A DNA stretch of 64,000 nucleotides, taken from Parapedobacter koreensis. Lineage in GTDB: Bacteria > Bacteroidota > Bacteroidia > Sphingobacteriales > Sphingobacteriaceae. The notes beneath the pieces were generated by a model. It saw only the letters and a list, made by a program, of their open reading frames with translations, did not search any database and was not told the origin of the DNA. Made by a program: the position numbers and the translations under genes. Positions 56,849-64,000 of the stretch are shown piece by piece. Each line of letters starts with the position of its first letter. The stretch's first letter is position 1. The DNA lies in assembly GCF_900109365.1 (NCBI RefSeq), contig NZ_FNZR01000001.1:124001-188000 (forward strand). The letters run 5' to 3'.

Positions 56849-57793
56849 TTAAAAACTGAATGAAACATGTGCCATCCACCGGTCACCTGCCTTGACCCTG
56901 CCATCTGCGAGGTTCTGTGACAGGGGTGACTGGTAATTGCCCCCGAAAGAGACACGCCCGGCATTCACTTCCACACCCGCTACGCCGGTCAGCGAATTAC
57001 CTCCGGACTGTGCCACATCATACCTGCCGTATATCACGTCCTTGGTCTGTGTTTCATACATTGCCCCCGCATTGGGCGCGATGCGCACCTTGTTCTTGAT
57101 ATTGAATTTATAATACGCAAGCACGTTGGCAGTGAATTTATTTCCGTAGCGGTATTCATACCTGTTCTCCGTATTGATCTTGTAGCTCACATTGGCATTC
57201 AGACCCAAATCCATTAAGCGGATGTCGTATGCAAGGTTGGCCATAAAGTCCGTGCTGGCTGTTCCCAACTGGAAATTATTCGGTGCATCCTGCGATACCG
57301 ATGTCCGTTCACCATCGTCGTATTTGCCCGTGGGCGCCTTGACACCGATACCCGCCCAAAGCGAATGCACAAGCAGTTTGCTGCCGTTCGTGGCAGCCGC
57401 CTGTTCGAAGATCTTATAGAATCCCATCAGCGCGACATCGCCCATACCGTCCTTATGTCCGGTCTGTCCACTGCCCGGCACATGGCGGGTGTTGAAGTTG
57501 TAGGGCAGGATGGCCATCGCCCGCCAGCGGGTGCCGAAGTTCCATGCTCCCCAGAGTTCCATGCTCTCGTAAGTTTCGTCAGCAGTGATGGGTGTACGGT
57601 TGCCTGAGGCGCCGAGGTGCGTGGTGAGCAGCTTGTGCTGGTAACGCAATCCGATAAAACGTTTGTTGAAATCGGGCAGTATGCCGAGGTAGTAGCTGCC
57701 CACGCCGCATCCGCAGATGTCGCAGGCTTTGGTGGCAAGCGTTGTTGCCGACACCAATATGCATGTAATAACTATTTTCCGAGTGTATTTCAT
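56849..57793 (-). CDS. CDICGCG-containing outer-membrane barrel protein
   Basis: A 314-residue barrel: signal peptide (MKYTRKIVIT to ATKA), then at the mature N-terminus CDICGCGVGSYYLGILP with three Cys, then repeated amphipathic strands ending HVSFSF. It has no TonB features. The Cys motif recalls metal sites. It is last in a minus-strand operon with two MbnP/MbnH pairs, so an outer-membrane role in copper or metallophore transport is plausible. Its function is not established. Confidence 0.7.
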   Translation of the reverse strand: MKYTRKIVITCILVSATTLATKACDICGCGVGSYYLGILPDFNKRFIGLRYQHKLLTTHLGASGNRTPITADETYESMELWGAWNFGTRWRAMAILPYNFNTRHVPGSGQTGHKDGMGDVALMGFYKIFEQAAATNGSKLLVHSLWAGIGVKAPTGKYDDGERTSVSQDAPNNFQLGTASTDFMANLAYDIRLMDLGLNANVSYKINTENRYEYRYGNKFTANVLAYYKFNIKNKVRIAPNAGAMYETQTKDVIYGRYDVAQSGGNSLTGVAGVEVNAGRVSFGGNYQSPLSQNLADGRVKAGDRWMAHVSFSF

Positions 57794-57814
57794 CTATTTT
57801 CCAATTATTAATCA

Positions 57815-58879
57815 TCAATTCACAATCATGTCCCCGCCCAGTTCGGGTTCGGCAAACAATGGGTTAGTGACAAACTCCCGGTCGTTCAATGTTTGCAGGA
57901 AGGCCGTGAGGTCTTCTTTTTCCGCGTTGGTCATGGGAATGCCGATGCTTCCGTCCGGTTGCCTGAACACGGGGTCGAGCGTCTCCGAATCGACCATGCC
58001 GTTGCGGTAATGCTCCAATACCCTGTTCAGGGTGAGGAAGCGCCCGTCGTGCATGTACGGCGCGGTGTACTGCCAGTTGCGCAGGCTGGGCACCTTGAAT
58101 CTGTACCTGTCCTGCGGGTTGAGCGTCACCGAATCGCGGCCGATGTCATTCATCCGGTTGGGCCCGATTCCGTTGTTGCGGTAGCTGCGGTCGGTGAACA
58201 GCGGTTCGCTGTGGCAGGCGACGCAGTTTTCCTGGAAAAACAGGTACCCCCTTTGCTCTGATTCGGTAAAGGCTGCCCCATCTTCGCCCCGCATCACCTT
58301 GTCGTATTTGGAGTTTGCGCTCACGGCCATCAGCATGAACTGCGACAGCGCCATGAACATCCGCGCATCGGTGATTTCATCCGTGCCGAACGCTTTTTTG
58401 AACAGGGCCGGATAGTCAGGATGCTCGCGCAGTTTACGGATGACGTTGGGTACCGTCTCATCCATTTCCACCGGGCTGGTGATAGCATTGATGGGCGAAA
58501 GGTCGAGGTCGAATACGCCACCGTCCCAGAAAAACTCCCGCTGCCATGCCATGTTGACAATCGGCATGGGATTGCGCGTGCCCAGCCGATCATCGATGCC
58601 GTGGCTCACGTCATGCCCATGGTGGGTGAAGGAAGCCGACTGGATGTGGCAGCTCCCGCAGGCAATCGTGTTGTTGCGCGACAGCCGGGGTTCGTAAAAA
58701 AGCCGCTTGCCCAGCTCAAAGCCCGCCTCCGTCACCGGATTGCGGGAAAAATCGTATTCCGGTTCGGGGAAGTTGGCCGGTCTTGCGAAACCGCCAAAAA
58801 TATCGGGCAGCACATCATTTCCCTTTTTGCACGCAAATACCAGCCCGACCAGTATCCCCAGTACCAACAGCTTTTTCAT
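57815..58879 (-). CDS. Di-heme cytochrome c peroxidase-like lipoprotein (MbnH-like)
   Basis: A 354-residue lipoprotein (lipobox VFAC). Two heme sites are present: CGSCHIQSASFTHHGHDVSHG and CVACHSEPLFTDRSYRNNGIG. MbnH enzymes use two hemes to oxidise a Trp in the partner MbnP, creating a copper site in methanobactin loci; many CcpA-type enzymes instead reduce peroxide. It follows an MbnP gene by 30 bp. The C-terminal FLQTLNDREFVTNPLFAEP resembles the family end. Confidence 0.85.
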   Translation of the reverse strand: MKKLLVLGILVGLVFACKKGNDVLPDIFGGFARPANFPEPEYDFSRNPVTEAGFELGKRLFYEPRLSRNNTIACGSCHIQSASFTHHGHDVSHGIDDRLGTRNPMPIVNMAWQREFFWDGGVFDLDLSPINAITSPVEMDETVPNVIRKLREHPDYPALFKKAFGTDEITDARMFMALSQFMLMAVSANSKYDKVMRGEDGAAFTESEQRGYLFFQENCVACHSEPLFTDRSYRNNGIGPNRMNDIGRDSVTLNPQDRYRFKVPSLRNWQYTAPYMHDGRFLTLNRVLEHYRNGMVDSETLDPVFRQPDGSIGIPMTNAEKEDLTAFLQTLNDREFVTNPLFAEPELGGDMIVN

Positions 58880-58909
58880 CGTTGTTTCCGTTTAGTAGTC
58901 TCCATTGCC

Positions 58910-59785
58910 TTAAAGTTCGTCTTCGCTCCGGACGAAGTTTTCCGTATGGTCGTGGGTGAACATCGAGGGGAAATTGTTCGCAATGTTCACGCTGTATTCG
59001 CTGAACATCACATTAGGGTGTTCAGGGATGCTGAACGTATGCGGCCCATTGAACACCTCCATGATGTCCACGAACAGGTGCACGTTGCTGCGTAGCCCTT
59101 CGCGTACCTGTGCGGTTCCTGCCTGCGCAAGGTCCACTGTGATGACCTTGATGTTGTTGATAGTGGGCGCACTGTACCCACCGAAACCGCCGATGTGGTA
59201 CTTGAACTGCTTGTTGCCCGTGGGGTCGCCCTGCTGGTCGTCCGAAATCAGGTTGCAATATCCCTCGAACTTGAAGAAGATATACCCGCTGTTCCACCCC
59301 CAGTACATACCGCCGCCCTCGTGGCCCTCATCCGGGTTGAAGGAAAGCACACCCTTCCGCTCTTCGACCGGCATCTTACTGCGCTCGGCATCCACGCCGA
59401 GGATGAAGGACACCTTCGTGTAATCGCCCTCCGGCGCCTCCACTTTGGTGAACCGCGTGGTGCGATCTCCGCCGTTGACCAGAAAATAACTATCCTCCTG
59501 CGGCACCGTGTATTCGCTTCCGTCCGCTTTGTACAGCTTGATATTGCTGATGAAATAGTACAGCAGCTTGATGCTGAATTTCTCGCCCTTTGCATTGGTG
59601 TATTCACGCGGGTGGAAGCCAAGTGTTTCCTCGCCCGCGATGTTGTCAAATTCGATGGAAAACGCCCCTGTCTTTCCGGCATCCGGTTCAGGAGTATCCT
59701 TCTTGCTGCAAGCCGTAGCCATCAGCACGGCAGCTATAAGCAGTGCCGCTTTTCCTATAATTCTCATTTTTCTGTTCGTTTTCAT
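58910..59785 (-). CDS. MbnP-family copper-binding lipoprotein
   Basis: A 291-residue lipoprotein (lipobox MATAC). MbnP-like features are FSIEFDNIAGEETLGFHPREYTN, KLLYYFISNIKLYKADGSEY, FILGVDAERSK and GMYWGWNSGYIFFKFEGY, with Trp residues in the latter that correspond to the region modified by MbnH. His residues near the end (FTHDHTENF) are possible metal ligands. It is placed between the two MbnH-like genes. Confidence 0.85.
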   Translation of the reverse strand: MKTNRKMRIIGKAALLIAAVLMATACSKKDTPEPDAGKTGAFSIEFDNIAGEETLGFHPREYTNAKGEKFSIKLLYYFISNIKLYKADGSEYTVPQEDSYFLVNGGDRTTRFTKVEAPEGDYTKVSFILGVDAERSKMPVEERKGVLSFNPDEGHEGGGMYWGWNSGYIFFKFEGYCNLISDDQQGDPTGNKQFKYHIGGFGGYSAPTINNIKVITVDLAQAGTAQVREGLRSNVHLFVDIMEVFNGPHTFSIPEHPNVMFSEYSVNIANNFPSMFTHDHTENFVRSEDEL

Positions 59786-59791
59786 TTTTTC

Positions 59792-60901
59792 TTAGTTGTT
59801 TGGATTTGAAAAATCCCTGTTATTGAGGAACACCTCATCTGTCAGCGTGTGCAGGAAAGCGATGATGGCCGTTCTTTCCTCGCCGGTCATCGGGATGCCC
59901 GGCCCGTCACCGTTTTGGTACAGCAGCCTATCGGTCACTTCCGTGTCCCTTATCCCCTTGGCGTAATGATCAAGTACCCCCCCGATGGTGGCAAACCGTC
60001 CATCGTGCATGTAGGGGGCACTGACCATCACATTCCGCAGGGACGGCGTCTTGAACGCACCGAGATCCATCGGGTTCAATGTGATGCGGTAGCGGCCACG
60101 GTGTATCCATTCGTGGGAGCCGTCGCTGAAATCATCATCTATGCCGTTGTTATGGTACCCGTTGTCCGTGAACAATTCACCGCTGTGGCACCCCCCGCAT
60201 TTCTGCCTGACGAGGGATAGTCCGTGAAGCTCCTTTTCGCTGAGTGCTGACGTGCCTGTGTCATTCAGGATATAGCGGTCATAGTGGGAATTTCCCGATA
60301 CCAGCGTCCGTTGGAATTGGGCAAGGGCTTTGGCAACATTTGCCGCGGTAACCCCGTCGGTGAACGCCTCTCCAAAAAGGCTGGGATAGGTGGCATCCTC
60401 GCGCAGCCTTGCTTCCAGCAAGCCGAGATCCATGCCCATCTCGTCGACATGGGTGAGCGGCCCAAATGCCTGCGATTCGAGGTTCTTGGAACCGCCGTCC
60501 CAGAACAACCCGGTGTCATGCCAGGCAAGGTTGAACAGCGCCGGGGCATGCCTTTCCAGCGGCTTGCCGGACACGCCATGCGCGGCAATGGCCACACCAT
60601 CCGAAAATGCAAGCTCCTGCCGGTGGCAGGTGGCGCAGGAAACCTTGCCGTTGGCCGACAGCAAACCGTCGTAAAAGAGTTTCCGGCCCAGCGCCACGCC
60701 CTGCACGGTCAGCGGATTGTCGGCAGCCGATTCCGGCAACGGGAAATGGGAAGGGATGGCAAGGGTATAAGGTTCCCGGCCGAAGGGCTCCGGTTCGGGC
60801 ATGGGCGTTTCCTTGCGGCAGCCCTGCGCGGTCAGCATGGCTAATAGTGCCGCCGCGACGGGATATACCCACTCCTTTTTCCGGTTCCGTTTAACTGCCA
60901 T
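59792..60901 (-). CDS. Second di-heme cytochrome c peroxidase-like lipoprotein (MbnH-like)
   Basis: A 369-residue lipoprotein (lipobox TAQGC). Heme sites CATCHRQELAFSDGVAIAAHG and CGGCHSGELFTDNGYHNNGID are intact. It is paralogous to the 57.8-kb gene, mostly outside the heme sites diverged. ATG 60901 is used; the frame begins 6 nt earlier with GTG. It lies 6 bp from the next MbnP gene's end-to-start neighbour and forms pair two. Confidence 0.85.
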   Translation of the reverse strand: MAVKRNRKKEWVYPVAAALLAMLTAQGCRKETPMPEPEPFGREPYTLAIPSHFPLPESAADNPLTVQGVALGRKLFYDGLLSANGKVSCATCHRQELAFSDGVAIAAHGVSGKPLERHAPALFNLAWHDTGLFWDGGSKNLESQAFGPLTHVDEMGMDLGLLEARLREDATYPSLFGEAFTDGVTAANVAKALAQFQRTLVSGNSHYDRYILNDTGTSALSEKELHGLSLVRQKCGGCHSGELFTDNGYHNNGIDDDFSDGSHEWIHRGRYRITLNPMDLGAFKTPSLRNVMVSAPYMHDGRFATIGGVLDHYAKGIRDTEVTDRLLYQNGDGPGIPMTGEERTAIIAFLHTLTDEVFLNNRDFSNPNN

Positions 60902-60914
60902 CCCCACCGTCTCC

Positions 60915-61772
60915 CTATTTGGCCGATGAAACCGCCGCGCGCAGGCTGATGGCTTTGTCGAGGTAGTTGGCTGTCAATTCTTCCATCAAATCCGGCGTGG
61001 TTGCGCCTATCACGCTGTTGCTCCAAGGGTATTCGAAGCCGATGAGCTGCTCCACGTCCACCTCCAGTTCCACGTTGGATGCTGCCTGCGAATTGATGGT
61101 GATGGACGATTCGAACGTGACGGTCTTTTCCTTGTACTGTTCGTTTGATCCCGTCTCCCAGAAGAACGTCTTGGATTCCGGCGTTTCCTTTACCCATGTC
61201 ATCTCGCCCGACAGCGAGGTGAAGATGTAGCTAGTAAACCACATCCAGCTATCGGACGCCATGCCGTTCAGCGGGGTGAGCTCCCCAGCCTGCAACGTCA
61301 GGTTGTCGTTGTACTTTGGGGCTACGCCTATGGAAAACTTCACTCCCACGTAATCACCGGCGGGGATACCCCGTATCGCTATAGCTTCCCTTTTGTTGGC
61401 CGGGTATATCTTGCCATGGGTACCGTCTTGCACGGGTATTTCATTGTTTTCCTCGATAAGGTAATACGAATCGGGAATGAGTACCTCTTCTCCGGCTGCA
61501 TTGATGAATTTTACATTGCTCACCCAGTAGCGGAGCCTCGTGAAGGTGTATTGCAGGTCAAACTCCCCATCCGGATTGGTGAGCTTGTAGTCGTAGGCTT
61601 TATTCAGTTCGAAATCGGCATCACCGTAGCGCGCATCGAAGACGAGTGTCGTCATACCCTCCTGGTGGATGGGTTCTGCCTCCACGTATTCGGTCTTTTC
61701 GCAGGACACCGCGATGAGGGCCATGCCGGCTATCCCATAAATCCAGAAATGTTGCATTACATTGGCTTTCAT
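60915..61772 (-). CDS. Second MbnP-family lipoprotein
   Basis: A 285-residue lipoprotein (lipobox IAVSC). TTLVFDARYGDADFELNKAYD, FTRLRYWVSNVKFINAAGEEV, FSIGVAPKYNDN and DSWMWFTSYIFTSLSG follow the MbnP plan with a Trp-rich SWMWF segment. It precedes the 59.8-kb MbnH gene by 13 bp. It is distinct from the other MbnP, so the pair duplication is old. Confidence 0.83.
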   Translation of the reverse strand: MKANVMQHFWIYGIAGMALIAVSCEKTEYVEAEPIHQEGMTTLVFDARYGDADFELNKAYDYKLTNPDGEFDLQYTFTRLRYWVSNVKFINAAGEEVLIPDSYYLIEENNEIPVQDGTHGKIYPANKREAIAIRGIPAGDYVGVKFSIGVAPKYNDNLTLQAGELTPLNGMASDSWMWFTSYIFTSLSGEMTWVKETPESKTFFWETGSNEQYKEKTVTFESSITINSQAASNVELEVDVEQLIGFEYPWSNSVIGATTPDLMEELTANYLDKAISLRAAVSSAK

Positions 61773-61914
61773 TATTCTTGTTTTTTCAGTTTCTTTTATT
61801 TCAATTAATTGAATAGTTCTCCGTCAACCGACGGCATCCATCTTGAATCCCCTGCATACCTTCCCTCTTCCGCCGCATCAAATGCAACGGTGTGTATAAT
61901 CTTGGGTTATTTTG

Positions 61915-62328
61915 TCAGGCGAATGGAGATGATGGGCACGGGGGACGGAAATTGTCCGCTGAATATAGGTATTGGTAGGATGCTTCCCGCGGGAAGGGTG
62001 TAGTGGTCCTGGATACAGTGGGTGCGTGGAGGACGAATGATTCCGGTAGCAAGAAAGCTACCGTTTCCGATTTGGGGTTCGCGTGGCTGTCACCCGTGCG
62101 CTGAGTTTCCTTGTCTTCCAGCGCCTTCAGTTTTTCCATCAGTATGCACTGGCCGTTGCAGTGCAGTTCGGGCCTGCCACGGTTTTCGCACAGTTCTTCC
62201 GCGATACGCTGCTTATTGGCACCGTACCAGGCGAACACACCAAGGCAGCCGAGGCATTGGTACACCAGTGAAAGCAGAATCAGTATGGAAATAGTCTTTG
62301 TCAAACTCCTATTTGAGCAGTTTCTCAA
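61915..62328 (-). CDS. Small secreted CxGQC protein, copy A
   Basis: A 137-residue protein with a hydrophobic N-terminus (ISILILLSLVYQCLGCLGVF) and the motif CENRGRPELHCNGQCILMEKLKALE. It ends with a Pro-rich tail (RPPCPSSPFA). No named family was recognised. It is paralogous to the protein at 62410. The start is TTG 62328 or TTG 62304; no ATG fits. The three-Cys core is a candidate metal site. Confidence 0.6.
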   Translation of the reverse strand: MRNCSNRSLTKTISILILLSLVYQCLGCLGVFAWYGANKQRIAEELCENRGRPELHCNGQCILMEKLKALEDKETQRTGDSHANPKSETVAFLLPESFVLHAPTVSRTTTPFPREASYQYLYSADNFRPPCPSSPFA

Positions 62329-62409
62329 TAATCATAAAGCCCACGAATCCACCTTGTTTTGGAGAAACCAAAACTGCAGATCAGTACGGCATTGCAAGGT
62401 TGGCGTCTG

Positions 62410-62781
62410 TCAGGAAATCGGGGGGTGGAAAATGGCTTGTTCCGTTTGGAACAGGTAGTGTGGCTCCGGTTGTGGATAATAGCGGACGATATGCTCAAAA
62501 TGGGGGAGCCCTTCCGTGTCTATGCGTTCCGAAGCCTGCGAAAACAAGATGATCTCTTTGAGTTTGAGGTCAGGTTGCTGCTGTTCTTTCTCCTGTTGTT
62601 CCTTCAACTTCTTCATTAGCACGCATTGACCTTTGCAGGGACTGTCCAGGACAAAGCGGTTTTCGCATTGGTTTTTGGCGATGAAATCCCGGTTTGCATA
62701 GAAACCCGCTGTAACCCACAGGGCCGAAAGGCTCTGCGAAAGCATGGCAAGGGCTAAAATCAATGCAAAAGGCTTATTCAT
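62410..62781 (-). CDS. Small secreted CxGQC protein, copy B
   Basis: A 123-residue protein with signal segment (FALILALAMLSQSLSALWV) and the shared core YANRDFIAKNQCENR...CKGQCVLMKKLKEQQ. Tail FHPPIS. Together with copy A it leads the MbnP/MbnH genes. ATG 62781 is chosen. A -7 box (TACATTTG) lies 6 nt upstream, so the transcript may be leaderless. Confidence 0.65.
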   Translation of the reverse strand: MNKPFALILALAMLSQSLSALWVTAGFYANRDFIAKNQCENRFVLDSPCKGQCVLMKKLKEQQEKEQQQPDLKLKEIILFSQASERIDTEGLPHFEHIVRYYPQPEPHYLFQTEQAIFHPPIS

Positions 62782-62787
62782 TGCAGG

Positions 62788-62795
62788 CAAATGTA
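62788..62795 (-). promoter_or_regulatory. Predicted -7 box for the CxGQC/MbnP/MbnH run
   Basis: The minus strand reads TACATTTG (TAnnTTTG match), 6 nt upstream of ATG 62781. Confidence 0.45.
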
Positions 62796-62877
62796 ATGAT
62801 TTTTTGTTTTAGGGCAAATCCTGTGATGCTTTCATTATCGGTCGCAATATCCCAACACAGGAATGCTGCGATTTCTT

Positions 62878-62885
62878 TATCTTTG
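62878..62885 (+). promoter_or_regulatory. Predicted -7 box for ynfA-like gene
   Basis: TATCTTTG exactly matches TAnnTTTG and lies 65 bp before the ATG. Confidence 0.4.
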
Positions 62886-62950
62886 GCTTATCCGTCAGCG
62901 CTGATAAAAGTAAGCATTTCCAGGCCTGCGGAACTTGGACGATAACACGA

Positions 62951-63280
62951 ATGGATGTAGCTCGATCAATACCAATCTTCATACTCGCGGGACTATGTGA
63001 AATAGGCGGCGGTTACCTCGTGTGGCTTTGGCTGAAGGAAGGCAAGCCGTGGTGGTTTGGCTTGCTTGGTGGTCTGGCACTTGCATGTTACGGTATTGTG
63101 GCGACTTGGCAAACCTCGAACTTCGCGAGGGTATATGCGACATATGGTGGATTTTTCATTGTCATGTCTATTCTTTGGTCCATGAAGTTTGATAACTATT
63201 CGCCAGATAAATACGACATCGTCGGCGCTTTAGTAGCTTTACTGGGCGTTTGCATTATTTATTATGCGCCGAGATCGTGA
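62951..63280 (+). CDS. YnfA-family (UPF0060) membrane protein
   Basis: A 109-residue protein with four hydrophobic helices. FILAGLCEIGGGYLVWLWLKEGK and ATWQTSNFARVYATYGGFFIVMSI match the YnfA family, small EmrE/SMR-like inner-membrane proteins linked to drug efflux in some bacteria. The GGYLVW motif is intact. It may be independent of neighbours. Confidence 0.93.
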   Translation: MDVARSIPIFILAGLCEIGGGYLVWLWLKEGKPWWFGLLGGLALACYGIVATWQTSNFARVYATYGGFFIVMSILWSMKFDNYSPDKYDIVGALVALLGVCIIYYAPRS

Positions 63281-63385
63281 GTGAAAATAACGTGGTGTCT
63301 TGCCGCTGATGGAGCTGCACGTTGACAATGACTGTGATTAATGTACTGATGAACATAAAACAATAGCTATTAAACCCTGACAGAC

Positions 63386-63745
63386 ATGCTTAGCGACATT
63401 ATCCCCAAATTGCCCATGCGCAACAAGGCTGCGACATTGGACTTTTACATCGACCAGATGGGTTTCCAACTGTTCGGCAGTGGCGACTACAACGACTACC
63501 TGATGATCCAACGGGACAACATCCAAATCCATTTCTTCCTATTCGAGGCGCTTGACCCGAAAGAAAATTATGGGCAGGTCTATATCAGAACGGATGATAT
63601 TGACGGGTTGTATCAGTCGATGCTGGACAAAAATCTAAGTATACACCCCGCCGGACATTTACAGACAAAGCCTTGGGGGCAAAAAGAATTTTCGATGCTC
63701 GACCCGGACAATAATTTGCTGACCTTTGGGCAATCTATGGCTTAA
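63386..63745 (+). CDS. VOC-superfamily (glyoxalase/bleomycin-resistance-like) protein
   Basis: A 119-residue protein with the paired beta-alpha-beta-beta-beta modules: IIPKLPMRNKAATLDFYIDQMGFQLFGSGDYNDYLMIQRDNIQIHFFLFEA and YIRTDDIDGLYQSMLDKN, ending KEFSMLDPDNNLLTFGQ. It resembles bleomycin-binding dimers. His and Glu near the metal positions are present. The substrate is unknown. Its stop overlaps the stop of the convergent YceI gene. Confidence 0.9.
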   Translation: MLSDIIPKLPMRNKAATLDFYIDQMGFQLFGSGDYNDYLMIQRDNIQIHFFLFEALDPKENYGQVYIRTDDIDGLYQSMLDKNLSIHPAGHLQTKPWGQKEFSMLDPDNNLLTFGQSMA

Positions 63746-64000
63746 TATGAACGTTTTATTACCGGCACAACCAGTTCAACATCGATGACTTCGCCAATCC
63801 GGTTCTTTTCCAGATTATAATCTTTCCTGTTTAGTTTGAAATTCCCCCTGAAAACGCCTTCGCTACCCGTGTCATCAAAGGTGAAAGGTATTGTCATTTC
63901 TTTCGAGACATTCTTTATGGTGAGTGTGCCTTGAGCGATGAAACCGTCATTGGAAGGAGTAATCTTGGAGGAAGCAAATCGTATGGTCGGATATTGTTCC
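63742..64000 (-). CDS. YceI-family protein, C-terminal part
   Basis: The gene runs off the right edge, leaving 86 residues: EQYPTIRFASSKI, GTLTIKNVSKEMTIPFTFDD and NRIGEVIDVELVVP. These match the C-terminal strands of YceI lipocalin-like proteins, which bind isoprenoid or amphiphilic molecules in the periplasm. The N-terminus and any signal lie beyond the window. Confidence 0.85.
   Translation of the reverse strand, partial: EQYPTIRFASSKITPSNDGFIAQGTLTIKNVSKEMTIPFTFDDTGSEGVFRGNFKLNRKDYNLEKNRIGEVIDVELVVPVIKRSY

Noticed and set aside
52627-62781. Accessory region as a mobile island
   Set aside because: No integrase, transposase, tRNA boundary or flanking direct repeat was seen, although the content (toxin-antitoxin, arsenic, copper) is accessory in type.
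1-64000. tRNA, rRNA, CRISPR array or methanobactin precursor genes
   Set aside because: No cloverleaf, rRNA sequence, regularly spaced repeat or convincing short Cys-rich precursor peptide was found by eye; small RNAs cannot be excluded without computation.

Overview
The window looks like chromosomal DNA of a free-living Bacteroidota bacterium of the Sphingobacteriaceae type (Parapedobacter, Pedobacter, Sphingobacterium and relatives). The reasons are SusC/SusD and PVC-cytochrome loci, many lipoproteins with a Cys lipobox, gliding proteins GldB and GldJ, DUF4270 next to a short starch-synthase-like protein, and TAnnTTTG-type -7 promoter boxes. I found no rRNA, tRNA, CRISPR array, integrase or transposase.

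Positions 1-19912 are mostly housekeeping: an S9 peptidase (partial), ispF, gldJ, glmS, DUF4270, a short GT5-like protein, panC and panD. A metal-type TonB receptor operon follows (His-rich small protein, receptor, thioredoxin), then a CAP lipoprotein, two FKBP lipoproteins, gldB, a PorT-like barrel, nadE, a DUF4136 lipoprotein and a GntR regulator.

Positions 20161-35761 are one uninterrupted minus-strand run. Read in the direction of transcription it encodes SusC, SusD, a phosphomannose-isomerase-like cupin, a TIM-barrel sugar isomerase, a Gfo/Idh/MocA oxidoreductase and a DUF1080 3-keto-glycoside hydrolase. It continues into a complete ebo cluster (EboA, B, C, D, E and an EboF-like phosphatase). 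This joins a glycoside-uptake and 3-keto-sugar module to a metabolite-traffic cluster of unknown ligand, and it is the most intriguing large-scale arrangement here.

Positions 36025-52579 continue the sugar theme: an MFS sugar permease, a 1056-residue SGNH/PVC/cytochrome c fusion, and an operon of a second PVC cytochrome, a DUF4432 epimerase, a ThuA protein and a D-psicose/tagatose-epimerase-like protein. A GH106-type glycosidase broken by a frameshift, an L-fucose/arabinose isomerase-like protein and an AraC regulator follow. An AGGACAG-containing motif recurs in several of the promoter regions.

Positions 52627-64000 are accessory: an MqsR-like toxin with a three-domain MqsA-HTH-Panacea antitoxin and repeated palindromes upstream; an arsenic operon (arsR, DUF6428, arsC, ACR3); and a probable copper locus with two MbnP/MbnH pairs, a CDICGCG-containing barrel and two small paralogous CxGQC proteins. 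YnfA, a VOC protein and a partial YceI protein end the window.
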